The translations under genes were made by a program, and so were the position numbers. From NCBI RefSeq assembly GCF_026410255.1, contig NZ_JAPMLL010000001.1, positions 62,001-126,000 of the forward strand: 64,000 nucleotides of DNA, in the 5' to 3' direction. The notes beneath the pieces are model-generated. The model did no database searches, was not told the origin of the DNA, and worked only from the letters and a program-made list of their open reading frames with translations. Below are positions 36,662-46,420 of the stretch, piece after piece (the stretch's first letter is position 1; each line of letters starts with the position of its first letter). Origin of the DNA: Xanthomarina sp. F1114. GTDB lineage: Bacteria; Bacteroidota; Bacteroidia; Flavobacteriales; Flavobacteriaceae.

Positions 36662-37822
36662 TTATAAAGTTCCTCTTAAAGCTTGTTCGCGCTCGATAGA
36701 CTCGAAAAGTGCTTTAAAGTTTCCTGCTCCAAAACCTTTTGCTCCCATTCTTTGGATAATTTCGAAGAAAAGAGTTGGTCTGTCTTGAACTGGTTTTGTG
36801 AAAATTTGTAATAAGTAACCTTCTTCGTCAGCATCAATCATGATTCCTAATTTCTTTAAGGTTTCTATATCTTCACGCAACTCATGACTAAATTCCTCTA
36901 AACGTCCAGGAACAGAATTATAATAATCTTCTGGAGGTGTAGATAAGAATTCAACGCCTCTAGAACGTAAATCTGATACGGTTTTGATAATATCGTCTGT
37001 AGCTACAGCTATATGCTGAACTCCTGGACCTTCGTAAAAATCTAAATATTCTTCAATTTGAGATTTCTTTTTCCCTTCGGCAGGTTCGTTAATTGGAAAT
37101 TTAATTCTACCATTTCCGTTACTCATCACCTTACTCATTAAAGCCGAGTATTCTGTATGGATTTGCTTATCGTCGAAAGATAAAAAGTTAACAAAGCCCA
37201 TAACATCTTCGTACCATTTTACCCATGTATTCATTTCATTCCAACCTACGTTACCAACCATATGGTCAATAAACTTTAAGCCTGTTGGTTCTGGGTTATA
37301 ATCTGATTTCCATTCTTTAAACTTAGGCATAAACTTTCCTTTGTAGTTTTTACGCTCTACAAACATATGTACTGTTTCTCCATAGGTGTAAATTCCAGCA
37401 CGAACTACTTCTCCATGTTCGTCTGTTTCTACAGTTGGTTCCATATAAGATTTGGCTCCACGCTTGGTTGTTTCTTCGTATGCACTTCTAGCATCGTCTA
37501 CCCACAGAGCTACTACTTTTACTCCATCTCCATGTTTTACTATATGATCGTTAATTGGAGACTTACTATTTAACGGTGTTGTAAGTACTAAACGAATTTT
37601 ATCTTGTTTTAGCACATAACTTACCTCGTCTCTGGATCCTGTTTCCAAACCTTTGTATGCATAGGATTGAAAACCGAATGCCGTTTTGTAAAAGTGTGCT
37701 GCTTGTTTAGCATTACCTACATAAAACTCTACATAGTCTGTACCTAATAACGGCAGAAAATCTTGCGCTCCATCAAATATTTTCTCTAACCCGTATTCTA
37801 CTGATTTAATTTCTTTACTCAT
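36662..37822 (-). CDS. hppD: 4-Hydroxyphenylpyruvate dioxygenase
   Basis: Converts 4-hydroxyphenylpyruvate to homogentisate in tyrosine breakdown, with Fe(II) and O2. From the ATG at 37822 the protein has 386 residues; the longer frame from 37846 is less likely. Two vicinal-oxygen-chelate halves are present. The iron ligands are H187 (FIDHMVG), H270 (GVQHIAV) and E354 (FFEIIQRMG). The C-terminal FGAGNFKALFESIE helix that covers the active site is conserved. It follows hmgA, which encodes the next enzyme. Confidence 0.95.
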   Translation of the reverse strand: MSKEIKSVEYGLEKIFDGAQDFLPLLGTDYVEFYVGNAKQAAHFYKTAFGFQSYAYKGLETGSRDEVSYVLKQDKIRLVLTTPLNSKSPINDHIVKHGDGVKVVALWVDDARSAYEETTKRGAKSYMEPTVETDEHGEVVRAGIYTYGETVHMFVERKNYKGKFMPKFKEWKSDYNPEPTGLKFIDHMVGNVGWNEMNTWVKWYEDVMGFVNFLSFDDKQIHTEYSALMSKVMSNGNGRIKFPINEPAEGKKKSQIEEYLDFYEGPGVQHIAVATDDIIKTVSDLRSRGVEFLSTPPEDYYNSVPGRLEEFSHELREDIETLKKLGIMIDADEEGYLLQIFTKPVQDRPTLFFEIIQRMGAKGFGAGNFKALFESIEREQALRGTL

Positions 37823-37922
37823 TGTGTTTACTTTTGATATTCCCATAGTGGCGGGAATTTTATTAATTAAACTTTTACTTATTTTTATTTAAATCCCTGA
37901 ATTACCAGGAATAATTTTAGCC

Positions 37923-39077
37923 TTACAACCAAGATTTAAAATAGTCTTCGTCTGCTATTTTTAACGCTTCTTCTGTTACTTTTAATGGTTTAAAAGTATC
38001 AACCATAACCGCTAATTCATCTGTTTTTACTTTTCCAATACTGCGTTCTGCTGCTCCTGGATGTGGTCCATGGGCAATACCTGCAGGATGCAAAGAGATG
38101 TGTCCAGCATCAATATCGTTTCTACTCATAAAATCGCCATCTACATAATATAAGACCTCGTCGCTATCTATATTACTATGGTTATATGGTGCCGGAATTG
38201 ATAACGGGTGATAATCGTACAATCTTGGAACAAAACTACATATTACCATGGCATCTGTTTCGAACGTTTGATGTACTGGAGGTGGTTGATGGATGCGTCC
38301 CGTTATTGGTTCAAAATCGTGAATTGAAAGTGCATACGGGTAACTAAACCCGTCGTACCCCACTACATCGAAAGGATGAGAAGCATAAACCATTTCGAAA
38401 ATATCGTCTTGCTTTTTAACTTTCATTAAAAAATCGCCAGATTCGTTATGAGTTTCTAATTCTTGCGGTTGACGAATATCTCTTTCACAATAAGGCGAAT
38501 GTTCTAATAATTGTCCAAACCAATTTCTATATCTTTTTGGCGTATAAATAGGTCTTCTGGATTCTACGATAAACAATCTATTATCTTCTGTATCGAAATC
38601 CATTTTATAAATAGTTCCTCTTGGCACAATAAGATAATCGCCATATTTAAAATCTAAATTCCCTAAATGTGTACGTAATTTTCCAGTGCCTTTATGGATG
38701 AAAATCATTTCGTCTGCATCTGAGTTTTTATAGAAATAATCTGTTGTAGAATGTTTAGGTGCAGCTAAAATAATGCTACAATCGCTATTAGTAAGCACTG
38801 TCTTCCGACTATCCAGATAATCGTTTTCTGGTTTTACTTGAAAACCTCTAAACCGATACGATTGAATATTGTTTTCTTTAGCAATTTTTGGCGCTACACT
38901 ATACTGCTTATTTATTGCTTTAACTTGTGTTGGACGTTGTTCGTGATACGAGTTTGTAGACATCCCATCAAAACCAATGGTTCCAAACAATTGCTCGCTA
39001 TACAAACTGCCGTCTGGTTTTCTAAACTGAATATGTCTTTTAGGTGGTATTTTTCCTAGTTTATGGTAAAATGGCAT
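37923..39077 (-). CDS. hmgA: Homogentisate 1,2-dioxygenase
   Basis: Ring-cleaving iron enzyme that makes maleylacetoacetate from homogentisate. The 384 residues are shorter than the roughly 430-445 of animal and proteobacterial forms. The cupin core is present: EMIFIHKGTGKLRTHLGN, IIVPRGTIYKM, and the metal-site region EVLYYVDGDFMSR with HPAGIAHGPHPGAAE. First gene of the hmgA-hppD operon. No fumarylacetoacetase gene is seen in this window. Confidence 0.93.
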   Translation of the reverse strand: MPFYHKLGKIPPKRHIQFRKPDGSLYSEQLFGTIGFDGMSTNSYHEQRPTQVKAINKQYSVAPKIAKENNIQSYRFRGFQVKPENDYLDSRKTVLTNSDCSIILAAPKHSTTDYFYKNSDADEMIFIHKGTGKLRTHLGNLDFKYGDYLIVPRGTIYKMDFDTEDNRLFIVESRRPIYTPKRYRNWFGQLLEHSPYCERDIRQPQELETHNESGDFLMKVKKQDDIFEMVYASHPFDVVGYDGFSYPYALSIHDFEPITGRIHQPPPVHQTFETDAMVICSFVPRLYDYHPLSIPAPYNHSNIDSDEVLYYVDGDFMSRNDIDAGHISLHPAGIAHGPHPGAAERSIGKVKTDELAVMVDTFKPLKVTEEALKIADEDYFKSWL

Positions 39078-39143
39078 TTTTTTAAATTATTAGTTCAACT
39101 TAAATCCTTTTCATATACATAAAGGACGATAGATAATTGAAAC

Positions 39144-39157
39144 GTATCTAAAGATAC
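39144..39157. promoter_or_regulatory. Perfect short palindrome upstream of hmgA
   Basis: GTATCT-AA-AGATAC is a perfect 6+2+6 dyad 66 bases before the hmgA start codon. On the minus strand its half TATCTTTA resembles a -7 element. Possible operator or overlapping promoter. Confidence 0.35.
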
Positions 39158-39311
39158 AACATACGCTAATTTATTCCGGATTTCTTTAGATAAGAAATTG
39201 GAGATGTGAAAGTAAGCCTGTCCAAATATATTTCATAGGTTCACAAATATCGGAAATAATTATGACAATTTATTTTAAGAATATGTTAGAATTTATTTTA
39301 TTTCAACAAAC

Positions 39312-41543
39312 TTAAAACCAAAACCCTAGATTAAAAAACCAGATACTGTTTTTAGTTTCAGGAGAATAGGTGTATTTTAATTCAATGGGTCCAATAAGTG
39401 TTTCGAGAGAATATCCAATAGCATAGCCCGAATAGTCTGGAGAAGTAAACCATTCGCCATCATCAAAAATATTATCGGCAATATTGGAATAATTGGCAGC
39501 TATATTTATATGGTTTTTCTTAAAAATCTCATAATCTAAAGTAATAACACCTTTTACAAAACTATTTCCTGAAAGGTCAATAAAGTCATATCCATAAAAA
39601 GAATCGAAGTTATTTATAAAGTCTACACCATATCCTCCAAGCGCAAAATTTAAATAAGGATTGTTGTTTTCTCCAATATTAAAACCACCTTGTGTGGTAA
39701 TATTGGCGGTTAATTTACTATTAAAGCTATAAGAATAGCCCAGGGTTGCTTTGGCAATAGAGAACTCGCTAAAGTTTTTGTTGTAATCTGAAGAGTATAA
39801 ATACAGGTGAAAGTCTCCATTAAAATAAAACCCAGAATTTGGAAAGTATTTATGGTCGTAAGAATCAAATTTAAGTTTCCCAAACAAGCTTAAATAATCA
39901 CTATTTTCAAACGTAGTTTCCTCTGTACTTGTTCCTGTTAATATGGTTTCAGAAGTAATTTTTAATCTTTTGTGTTCGGCTCCCAAACTTAAGGATAGGT
40001 CTTTTGTAAATAAAGTTTGCACATAAAACTGACTGGTTAAATCCTTTAGATCCATATCTAGTTTGTTGACATTTATGGTTTCTAATTCCTCATCTGTTAA
40101 AAGTGAAGTGGCAGGGATTACTTTTTTAAATTGGTTGTATCTAGATCTTAATCCAACACTCCAATAAAAACCTTGATCTATATAGTATTCAAAATTATAT
40201 CTAATATTATCACCTACAATAAAATCGAAGGACAAAACATCGTTTTTAATTAATAATTGCTTTTTAGTAAGATTTACTAAGGCTGCTGTTTTATATAAAT
40301 CGTCATAATGTACTCCCAATTTAAAAAATGTGGTAATAGAGCTTTCTTTCAGCGTTACATGCATATCATAACCTTCCATATTTTTAGATGGTGTTAGCTC
40401 ATGCATAACATTATCGAAGTTGTTTGTAGCTGCCAGGTTATTTACGCCTTCTATATAAGTTTTGTATTTAATCTTATTATTTCGTTTAAGTTTAAGCTTA
40501 CCTAGAACATAAGCTTCTGTATATTTTTGGTTTCCTTCAATATTTATTGCATTAATTTGTATGCTATCTACCGGTTTTATGGCTAATGACTTTCTAGCTT
40601 TTCCTGTTTGCATAGAAGCCACATGTTTTAAAGCATCCATTTCTTTTATTGCCGCTTTTTTACCATTGGCAATAATTTGTCTGCCATCGCTAAAGGAAAC
40701 AACAGTAAAGTCTGAAATATCAGGTTTTATATAAATATCGGTTTTTTTAGACTTTAGCTTCATATCGTTAATGGTTCGATAATTATTGATTTGAAGTAAA
40801 ATTTCTGGTGCCGATTTTAAGTTTTCTCTAGAGGCTAATTCGTCTTGAACATCTACTCCTATAATAATATCCATTCCTTTTGCTTTTAATTCGTCTATGG
40901 GGTAATTATTAACGACCCCTCCATCTATTAAAAGCTGCCCATCTATAACTATAGGTTGAAATAGCGAAGGAAAAGCGCCACTTGCTGTAATAGCCTGAGC
41001 CAAATTTCCATTATCTAAAACCACGGCCTGACCCGTTTCTATATTTGTTGCAATACAAAAAAACGGGATAGGTAGTTTGCTAAAGTCTTCAATATCACTT
41101 ACGTGTAAAGTTAATTGAGAAAGTAAACTCAACGTATTTTGTCCTCGAGATAATGCCGAAGGTAACTTGAGTTTAAAGTGTTCAAAAGGCAAAGTAACAG
41201 CATACCTCTCTGAGTTGTCTCTTTCATAAAAGGTTTTTGCTGCTCTAGGTAAATCGTCGTTAATAATTTTATCAAAATTAACGTCTTTAAAAATAGAATC
41301 TATTTGTTTTCCGGAATATCCAGAAGCATAAAGAGAACCCACAATAGCTCCCATACTAGTTCCTGCTACATAATCTATTTTAACACCTAAACTATCTATA
41401 ACTTTCAATACTCCAATATGTGCTAACCCTTTAGCTCCACCACCACTTAATACCAAGCCTATTTTTACATCTTCTTGGTTTTTATTTTGAGAAAACGCAA
41501 AACTTGTAGCAAGTATAAATATGATTATAAAAAAATGCTTCAT
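39312..41543 (-). CDS. Patatin-like phospholipase fused to an outer-membrane barrel
   Basis: A 743-residue protein with a signal peptide (LATSFAFSQ). The N-terminal patatin domain (about 25-330) has the oxyanion-hole GGGAKG (34-39), the nucleophile GTSMG with S63, and DGG in IDGGVVNNYPI. A POTRA-like region follows (about 330-400: INIEGNQKYTEAYVLGKLKL) and then a C-terminal 16-stranded barrel like BamA/TamA, ending in WFFNLGFWF. It resembles the autotransporter-like PlpD (type Vd) layout. Its ATG overlaps the uvrC stop by 4 bases. Confidence 0.9.
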   Translation of the reverse strand: MKHFFIIIFILATSFAFSQNKNQEDVKIGLVLSGGGAKGLAHIGVLKVIDSLGVKIDYVAGTSMGAIVGSLYASGYSGKQIDSIFKDVNFDKIINDDLPRAAKTFYERDNSERYAVTLPFEHFKLKLPSALSRGQNTLSLLSQLTLHVSDIEDFSKLPIPFFCIATNIETGQAVVLDNGNLAQAITASGAFPSLFQPIVIDGQLLIDGGVVNNYPIDELKAKGMDIIIGVDVQDELASRENLKSAPEILLQINNYRTINDMKLKSKKTDIYIKPDISDFTVVSFSDGRQIIANGKKAAIKEMDALKHVASMQTGKARKSLAIKPVDSIQINAINIEGNQKYTEAYVLGKLKLKRNNKIKYKTYIEGVNNLAATNNFDNVMHELTPSKNMEGYDMHVTLKESSITTFFKLGVHYDDLYKTAALVNLTKKQLLIKNDVLSFDFIVGDNIRYNFEYYIDQGFYWSVGLRSRYNQFKKVIPATSLLTDEELETINVNKLDMDLKDLTSQFYVQTLFTKDLSLSLGAEHKRLKITSETILTGTSTEETTFENSDYLSLFGKLKFDSYDHKYFPNSGFYFNGDFHLYLYSSDYNKNFSEFSIAKATLGYSYSFNSKLTANITTQGGFNIGENNNPYLNFALGGYGVDFINNFDSFYGYDFIDLSGNSFVKGVITLDYEIFKKNHINIAANYSNIADNIFDDGEWFTSPDYSGYAIGYSLETLIGPIELKYTYSPETKNSIWFFNLGFWF

Positions 41544-43333
41544 GAATTATGGTAGTAGTTATAGATTTTTTGGGCTTTAGAAACACCAACAACATCTTCC
41601 AGCTCGTCCAATTTAGCATTGGAAATTCGTTTTACAGATTTAAACGCTTTTAATAAATCTACAATGGTTTTTTCTCCAATACCTGGAATAGTTTCTAACT
41701 CGGTATTTAAAGCTGTTTTACTTCTTCTATTTCTGTGATGTTCTATTCCAAATCTGTGGGCTTCGTTTCTAAGCTGCTGAATAATTTTTAGGGTTTCGCT
41801 TTTTTTATCTAAATATAAGGGAATTGGATCATCTGGATAGAATAATTCTTCCAAACGTTTCGCAATTCCGATAATCGCGATTTTTTGACGTAATTGAAGC
41901 AGATCTAAACTTTTTAATGCTGAAGAAAGTTGTCCTTTCCCACCGTCAATTATTATTAATTGGGGCAAAGATTTTCCTTCGTCCATCAATCTTTTATAAC
42001 GCCTGTAAACCACTTCTTCCATGGAGGCAAAATCGTCCGGACCTTCCACTGTTTTAATATTAAAATGTCTATAATCTTTTTTGCTAGGTTTTCCGTTTTT
42101 AAAAACCACACAAGCGGCAACAGGATGTGTTCCTTGAATATTTGAATTGTCAAAACACTCTATATGTCTTGGCTCTTCTTTTAGGCGTAAATCGGCTTTC
42201 ATTTGAGCCATAATTCTGTTGGCATGTCTATCTGGATCAACAATTTTTACTTGTTTTAATTGGTCCATACGATAGTATTTGGCATTTCTAATACTCAAAT
42301 CCAAAATATGTTTTTTGTCACCTAATTGTGGAACAAAGACTTTTACATCTTCTCCCAGATTAATTTTAAACGGCACATAAATCTCTTTTGATTTTGAATT
42401 AAAACGCTGTCTTAGCTCAATAATTGCTAATTCTAACAACTCTTTATCAGATTCTTCTAACTTTTTCTTTATTTCCAGGGTATGCGACCGAATAATTGAA
42501 CCATAAGATAGTTGTAAAAAATTGATATAAGCATAACCTTCGTCACTAACAATAGAGAACACATCTACATTGCTAATTTTTGGATTCACAATGGTAGATC
42601 TTGCCTGGTAATTTTCTAAAATTTCTATTTTTTCTTTAATAATATGAGCTTCTTCAAACTGCATGTCTTTAGCAAATTCTCTCATCTGCTGTTTAAACTG
42701 TAATAATGAATCTTTAAAATTTCCTTTTAAAATTTCTCTAATGGCTTTTATATCTTTGTTATAATCTTCTAAAGTTTGATAGCCTTCACACGGTCCTTTA
42801 CAGTTTCCCAAATGATATTCTAAACAGACTTTGTACTTTCCTGCTTTAATTTTTTCTGCAGATAGATCGTAATTACAAGTTCTAAGTTTATACAAGCCTC
42901 TAATTAAATCCAGCAAAGTACTAACCGTTTTCATGCTGGTATAAGGACCAAAATATTCGCTCCCATCTTTAATTACCCTTCTAGTTGAAAACACTCTTGG
43001 AAAACGCTCGTTTTTAATACAAATCCAGGGATAAGACTTATCGTCTTTTAGCAATACATTGTATCTAGGTCTATGCTTTTTTATTAAATTATTCTCAAGT
43101 AAAAGCGCATCTGTTTCGGTATTAACAACAATATGTTTAATGTCTGCTATTTTTTTAACAAGCACTTTTGTCTTCCCATTTTCATGATTTTTTGTGAAGT
43201 AAGAACTAACACGTTTTTTTAAGTTTTTAGCTTTTCCAACATACAAGATAACTCCATTTGCATCAAAATATTGATATACACCAGGCTCATTAGGCAAGGT
43301 TTTTAATTGTATGTCAAGAGGAGTTTCGCTCAT
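41540..43333 (-). CDS. uvrC: Excinuclease ABC subunit C
   Basis: Makes the two incisions in nucleotide-excision repair. The 597-residue protein has the N-terminal GIY-YIG domain (GVYQYFDANGVILYVGKAKN), the four-cysteine-containing region CNYD...CLEYHLGNCKGPC, a UVR helix near 205-240, the RNase H-like nuclease domain (ECFDNSNIQGTHPVAACVVF; IIDGGKGQLSSA) and a C-terminal helix-hairpin-helix pair. The start ATG at 43333 fits the family N-terminus. Confidence 0.96.
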   Translation of the reverse strand: MSETPLDIQLKTLPNEPGVYQYFDANGVILYVGKAKNLKKRVSSYFTKNHENGKTKVLVKKIADIKHIVVNTETDALLLENNLIKKHRPRYNVLLKDDKSYPWICIKNERFPRVFSTRRVIKDGSEYFGPYTSMKTVSTLLDLIRGLYKLRTCNYDLSAEKIKAGKYKVCLEYHLGNCKGPCEGYQTLEDYNKDIKAIREILKGNFKDSLLQFKQQMREFAKDMQFEEAHIIKEKIEILENYQARSTIVNPKISNVDVFSIVSDEGYAYINFLQLSYGSIIRSHTLEIKKKLEESDKELLELAIIELRQRFNSKSKEIYVPFKINLGEDVKVFVPQLGDKKHILDLSIRNAKYYRMDQLKQVKIVDPDRHANRIMAQMKADLRLKEEPRHIECFDNSNIQGTHPVAACVVFKNGKPSKKDYRHFNIKTVEGPDDFASMEEVVYRRYKRLMDEGKSLPQLIIIDGGKGQLSSALKSLDLLQLRQKIAIIGIAKRLEELFYPDDPIPLYLDKKSETLKIIQQLRNEAHRFGIEHHRNRRSKTALNTELETIPGIGEKTIVDLLKAFKSVKRISNAKLDELEDVVGVSKAQKIYNYYHNS

Positions 43334-43554
43334 TAAAAATAGGGTTGTTATTTAAAAGATTATAACATTGGTAGTATGAAATTATGATTTTTTTTGAAGA
43401 AAAGTGTATTTTTATAACATCTCTCAAAGGTAATTCATTTAATATTTTTAGTTATAAGTTTTACGTTTAAATTAAAGTGATAAAAAAATAACCTGTTCAA
43501 CATAAATAAGTAGGCTATTTGATTACCTTGCTTCACTTTTTAATATTTTTTAAA

Positions 43555-43989
43555 ATGGACAAACAAGTTATTGGAAGAGTTGAAAAGATCGACTTTCCTA
43601 GTTTAAATTTATTCAATATCGATGCCAAAATAGACACTGGAGCTTATACATCTGCTATACATTGTTCTGAAATAATTGTTGATGGCGAAAAATTAAAATG
43701 CACCTTCTATAGTAAAGGACATCCAAATTTTAGCGGAAAGCAAGTAGTTTTTGATAGTTATTCTACCACAAATGTAAAAAGCAGCAACGGTTTTAAAGAA
43801 AATAGATTTAAAATTAAATCTGAAGTCATATTTTTTGGAAAAACCTATAAGATTAATCTAACTTTGAGCACCAGAGACGACATGAAGTTCCCTGTGCTTA
43901 TTGGGAGACAGTTTTTAAGTAAAAAATTTCTTGTCAATGTCGATTTACAAAATGTATCTTATAAAAAATCTAATCCATCTAATTCTTAA
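43555..43989 (+). CDS. Retropepsin-like 'ATP-dependent zinc protease' (RimB-type)
   Basis: A 144-residue aspartyl-protease-like protein. The ATG at 43555 is chosen over an upstream frame at 43519. It has the retropepsin D-T-G motif in KIDTGAYTSAI (DTG at 27-29) and the later LIGRQFL flap-like segment. It belongs to the family long annotated as 'ATP-dependent zinc protease', encoded next to rimK in many bacteria. First gene of a tight operon with RimK, an aspartoacylase-like hydrolase and a folate enzyme. Confidence 0.86.
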   Translation: MDKQVIGRVEKIDFPSLNLFNIDAKIDTGAYTSAIHCSEIIVDGEKLKCTFYSKGHPNFSGKQVVFDSYSTTNVKSSNGFKENRFKIKSEVIFFGKTYKINLTLSTRDDMKFPVLIGRQFLSKKFLVNVDLQNVSYKKSNPSNS

Positions 43990-44001
43990 TACAGCAAACA
44001 A

Positions 44002-44874
44002 ATGAATATTGTTATTTTATCTAGAAACCCACATTTATATTCCACTGAAAGACTCGTTGAGGAAGGCAGAAAAAGGAATCATAAAGTGGAAGTTATAGAC
44101 CCTTTAAAATGTGATATTATTATTGAAAAGGAAAAACCTACCATTTATTATAAAGATAGATACTTAGATTATGTGGATGCTATTATCCCAAGAATTGGAG
44201 CATCGGTAACTTTTTATGGCTGCGCTGTAGTTAGACAGTTTGAAATGATGGGCGTGTTTTCTATAGCGTCTTCTGGGGCTATTTTGCGCTCCAGAGACAA
44301 ACTAAAAAGTTTACAGCTATTAAGTAAGGCCGGAATTGGAATGCCTAAAACTGTTTTCACCAATTATTCCAGAGATGTTCAAAAAGCAATTAATCACGTA
44401 GGTGGCGTTCCTGTAATAATAAAGTTATTGGAAGGTACACAAGGCTTAGGTGTTGTATTGGCTGAAACAAAAAATGCAGCCGAATCTGTTTTAGAAGCTT
44501 TTAATGGATTAGAAGCTCGTGTTATTGTTCAAGAGTTTATCAAGGAAGCTAAAGGTGCTGATTTAAGAGCTTTAGTGGTAGACGGACAGGTTGTTGGCAC
44601 TATGAAACGTCAAGGAAAAGATGGAGAATTCCGATCTAATCTACACAGAGGTGGATCTGCAGAGATTATAAAATTAGATGAAAACGAACTAAAACTTGCC
44701 ATGAATGCTGCAAAAGCTTTAAAACTACCAGTTTGTGGTGTAGATATGTTACAGTCTGCCCGAGGTCCATTATTATTGGAGGTTAATTCAACCCCCGGTT
44801 TGGAAGGGATTGAAGCTGCAACTGGAAAAAATATTGCCAAGGCCATTATTACCTATATTGAGAAAAACAAATAA
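44002..44874 (+). CDS. rimK: RimK-type ATP-grasp ligase
   Basis: A 290-residue ATP-grasp enzyme that adds amino acids, usually glutamate, to the C-terminus of a protein or peptide (ribosomal protein S6 in E. coli). The N-terminal domain is followed by the ATP-grasp fold with [39 protein letters not shown], and the metal-binding [15 protein letters not shown]. It starts 12 bases after the retropepsin-like gene and ends 3 bases before the hydrolase. The real substrate is unproven. Confidence 0.9.
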   Translation: MNIVILSRNPHLYSTERLVEEGRKRNHKVEVIDPLKCDIIIEKEKPTIYYKDRYLDYVDAIIPRIGASVTFYGCAVVRQFEMMGVFSIASSGAILRSRDKLKSLQLLSKAGIGMPKTVFTNYSRDVQKAINHVGGVPVIIKLLEGTQGLGVVLAETKNAAESVLEAFNGLEARVIVQEFIKEAKGADLRALVVDGQVVGTMKRQGKDGEFRSNLHRGGSAEIIKLDENELKLAMNAAKALKLPVCGVDMLQSARGPLLLEVNSTPGLEGIEAATGKNIAKAIITYIEKNK

Positions 44875-44877
44875 ATA

Positions 44878-45852
44878 ATGGATTACGTACATAAAGAGTA
44901 TATCACCATTTTAGGAAGAAAAATAAAAGTTGGTGAGAGCTACGAACTTAATTTTGGAGTTGCCAATTTACATACCACTTCAAGCATTGACGTTCCCGTT
45001 ATTGTTGAACGCTCAAAAAAACCAGGACCCGTAGTTTTATTTACTGCTGGTATTCATGGAGACGAAGTAAATGGCGTTGAAATTGTAAGACAACTAATTG
45101 CTAAAGGTATTAACAAACCCAAGTGCGGAACTATTATCTGTATGCCTATTATAAACGTATTTGGATTTATAAATTTAAAACGAGAATTCCCTGATGGTCG
45201 CGATTTAAACAGAGTTTTTCCGGGTATTAAAAAAGGTTCTCTTGCTAGTCGTGTAGCATTCGAGTTAATTAAAGAGGTAGTAACTGACGTCGATTTTATT
45301 TTAGACTTTCATACGGGTGGAGCTGGCAGGTTTAATGCTCCCCAAATTAGGATTGCTAAAAACAATCCTGAGTTAGATAAATTAGCTCAGGTGTTTGGTG
45401 CTCCTTTTGTTTTTTACTCGAAACATTTAAAGAAGTCTTTTAGAAATACCTGTTTTAAACTTGGCAAAACCATGTTACTTTTTGAAGGTGGAAAATCGTT
45501 ATATATAGACAATAACGTTACAAATACTGCCGTTAACGGAGCAAAAAGAATTTTACATCACTTTGGTATGTTACAGTCAAAATTTAAAGTAACTCCTCCA
45601 AAAAAGGAAAGCCTTTTTATAACTGGGGGCAAATGGCAACGTGCTAATTATTCTGGAATGTTTAAAGCTTCAGCTATTATTAGCACCAAAGTACATGTTG
45701 GAGATATTATAGGAAATATTACAGATCCGTATGGAAAATTTAATCATTTTGTAAAAGCAAATCACGAAGGATATATTATAAACGTTAACGAATCTCCTAT
45801 TGTATATCAAGGAGATGCCTTATTTCACATTACAACTAAATTAAAAAAATAG
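44878..45852 (+). CDS. Succinylglutamate desuccinylase/aspartoacylase-like zinc hydrolase
   Basis: A 324-residue M14-like zinc hydrolase. The zinc ligands H60 and E63 are in AGIHGDEVNGVE, H145 is in DFHTGGAG, and E203 in LFEGGKS is the likely catalytic acid. A beta-rich C-terminal domain follows. Such enzymes cut an acyl or amino-acid group from a free carboxylate or amine. Its place 3 bases after rimK suggests it reverses or trims what RimK adds (inference). Confidence 0.86.
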   Translation: MDYVHKEYITILGRKIKVGESYELNFGVANLHTTSSIDVPVIVERSKKPGPVVLFTAGIHGDEVNGVEIVRQLIAKGINKPKCGTIICMPIINVFGFINLKREFPDGRDLNRVFPGIKKGSLASRVAFELIKEVVTDVDFILDFHTGGAGRFNAPQIRIAKNNPELDKLAQVFGAPFVFYSKHLKKSFRNTCFKLGKTMLLFEGGKSLYIDNNVTNTAVNGAKRILHHFGMLQSKFKVTPPKKESLFITGGKWQRANYSGMFKASAIISTKVHVGDIIGNITDPYGKFNHFVKANHEGYIINVNESPIVYQGDALFHITTKLKK

Positions 45853-45856
45853 TGTG

Positions 45857-46420
45857 ATGAATAAATCTGAATTACGAAAAGCTTACAAGCTAAAACGTCA
45901 GGAGTTATCACAAGAAGCTATTGAGGATTTAAGTCTGCAGATTGCCAACAACCTTTTAGAGTTACCTATTTGGGAGCTTTCTTTTTATCATGTTTTTCTT
46001 TCTATTGTTGAACACAAAGAAATTAACACCGATTATCTATTGAGTATTCTGTCTGGAAAAGATAAAAATATTGTAATTTCTAAAAGTGATTTTTCTACCG
46101 GAAATTTGACTCATTTTCTTTTAACGGACAATACAGTTATCAAGAAAAATCGTTATAATATACCGGAACCTATTGACGGCATTGAGATTTCTAATCAAAA
46201 GATAGATCTTGTTTTTGTACCGCTATTAGCTTTCGATACTCAAGGGCATCGCGTTGGTTATGGCAAAGGTTTTTACGATAAGTTTTTAGCAAATTGCAAA
46301 CCAGAAACTATAAAAATAGGCTTGTCTTTCTTTGAAGCTGAAACAAAAATTGAAGATGTTTTTGAAGGAGACATTCCTTTAGATTATTGTGTTACTCCTA
46401 CAGAAATGTACAAATTCTAA
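45857..46420 (+). CDS. 5-Formyltetrahydrofolate cyclo-ligase
   Basis: A 187-residue protein that turns 5-formyl-THF into 5,10-methenyl-THF with ATP (MTHFS family, YgfA/FthC). It has the N-terminal KSELRKAYKLKRQELS helix, the central RYNIPEPIDG part, and the VPLLAFDTQGHRVGYGKGFYDKFL motif with the GxGKGxYD loop. The ATG at 45857 is preferred to the GTG just before it. The gene stop abuts the lspA stop. Confidence 0.92.
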   Translation: MNKSELRKAYKLKRQELSQEAIEDLSLQIANNLLELPIWELSFYHVFLSIVEHKEINTDYLLSILSGKDKNIVISKSDFSTGNLTHFLLTDNTVIKKNRYNIPEPIDGIEISNQKIDLVFVPLLAFDTQGHRVGYGKGFYDKFLANCKPETIKIGLSFFEAETKIEDVFEGDIPLDYCVTPTEMYKF

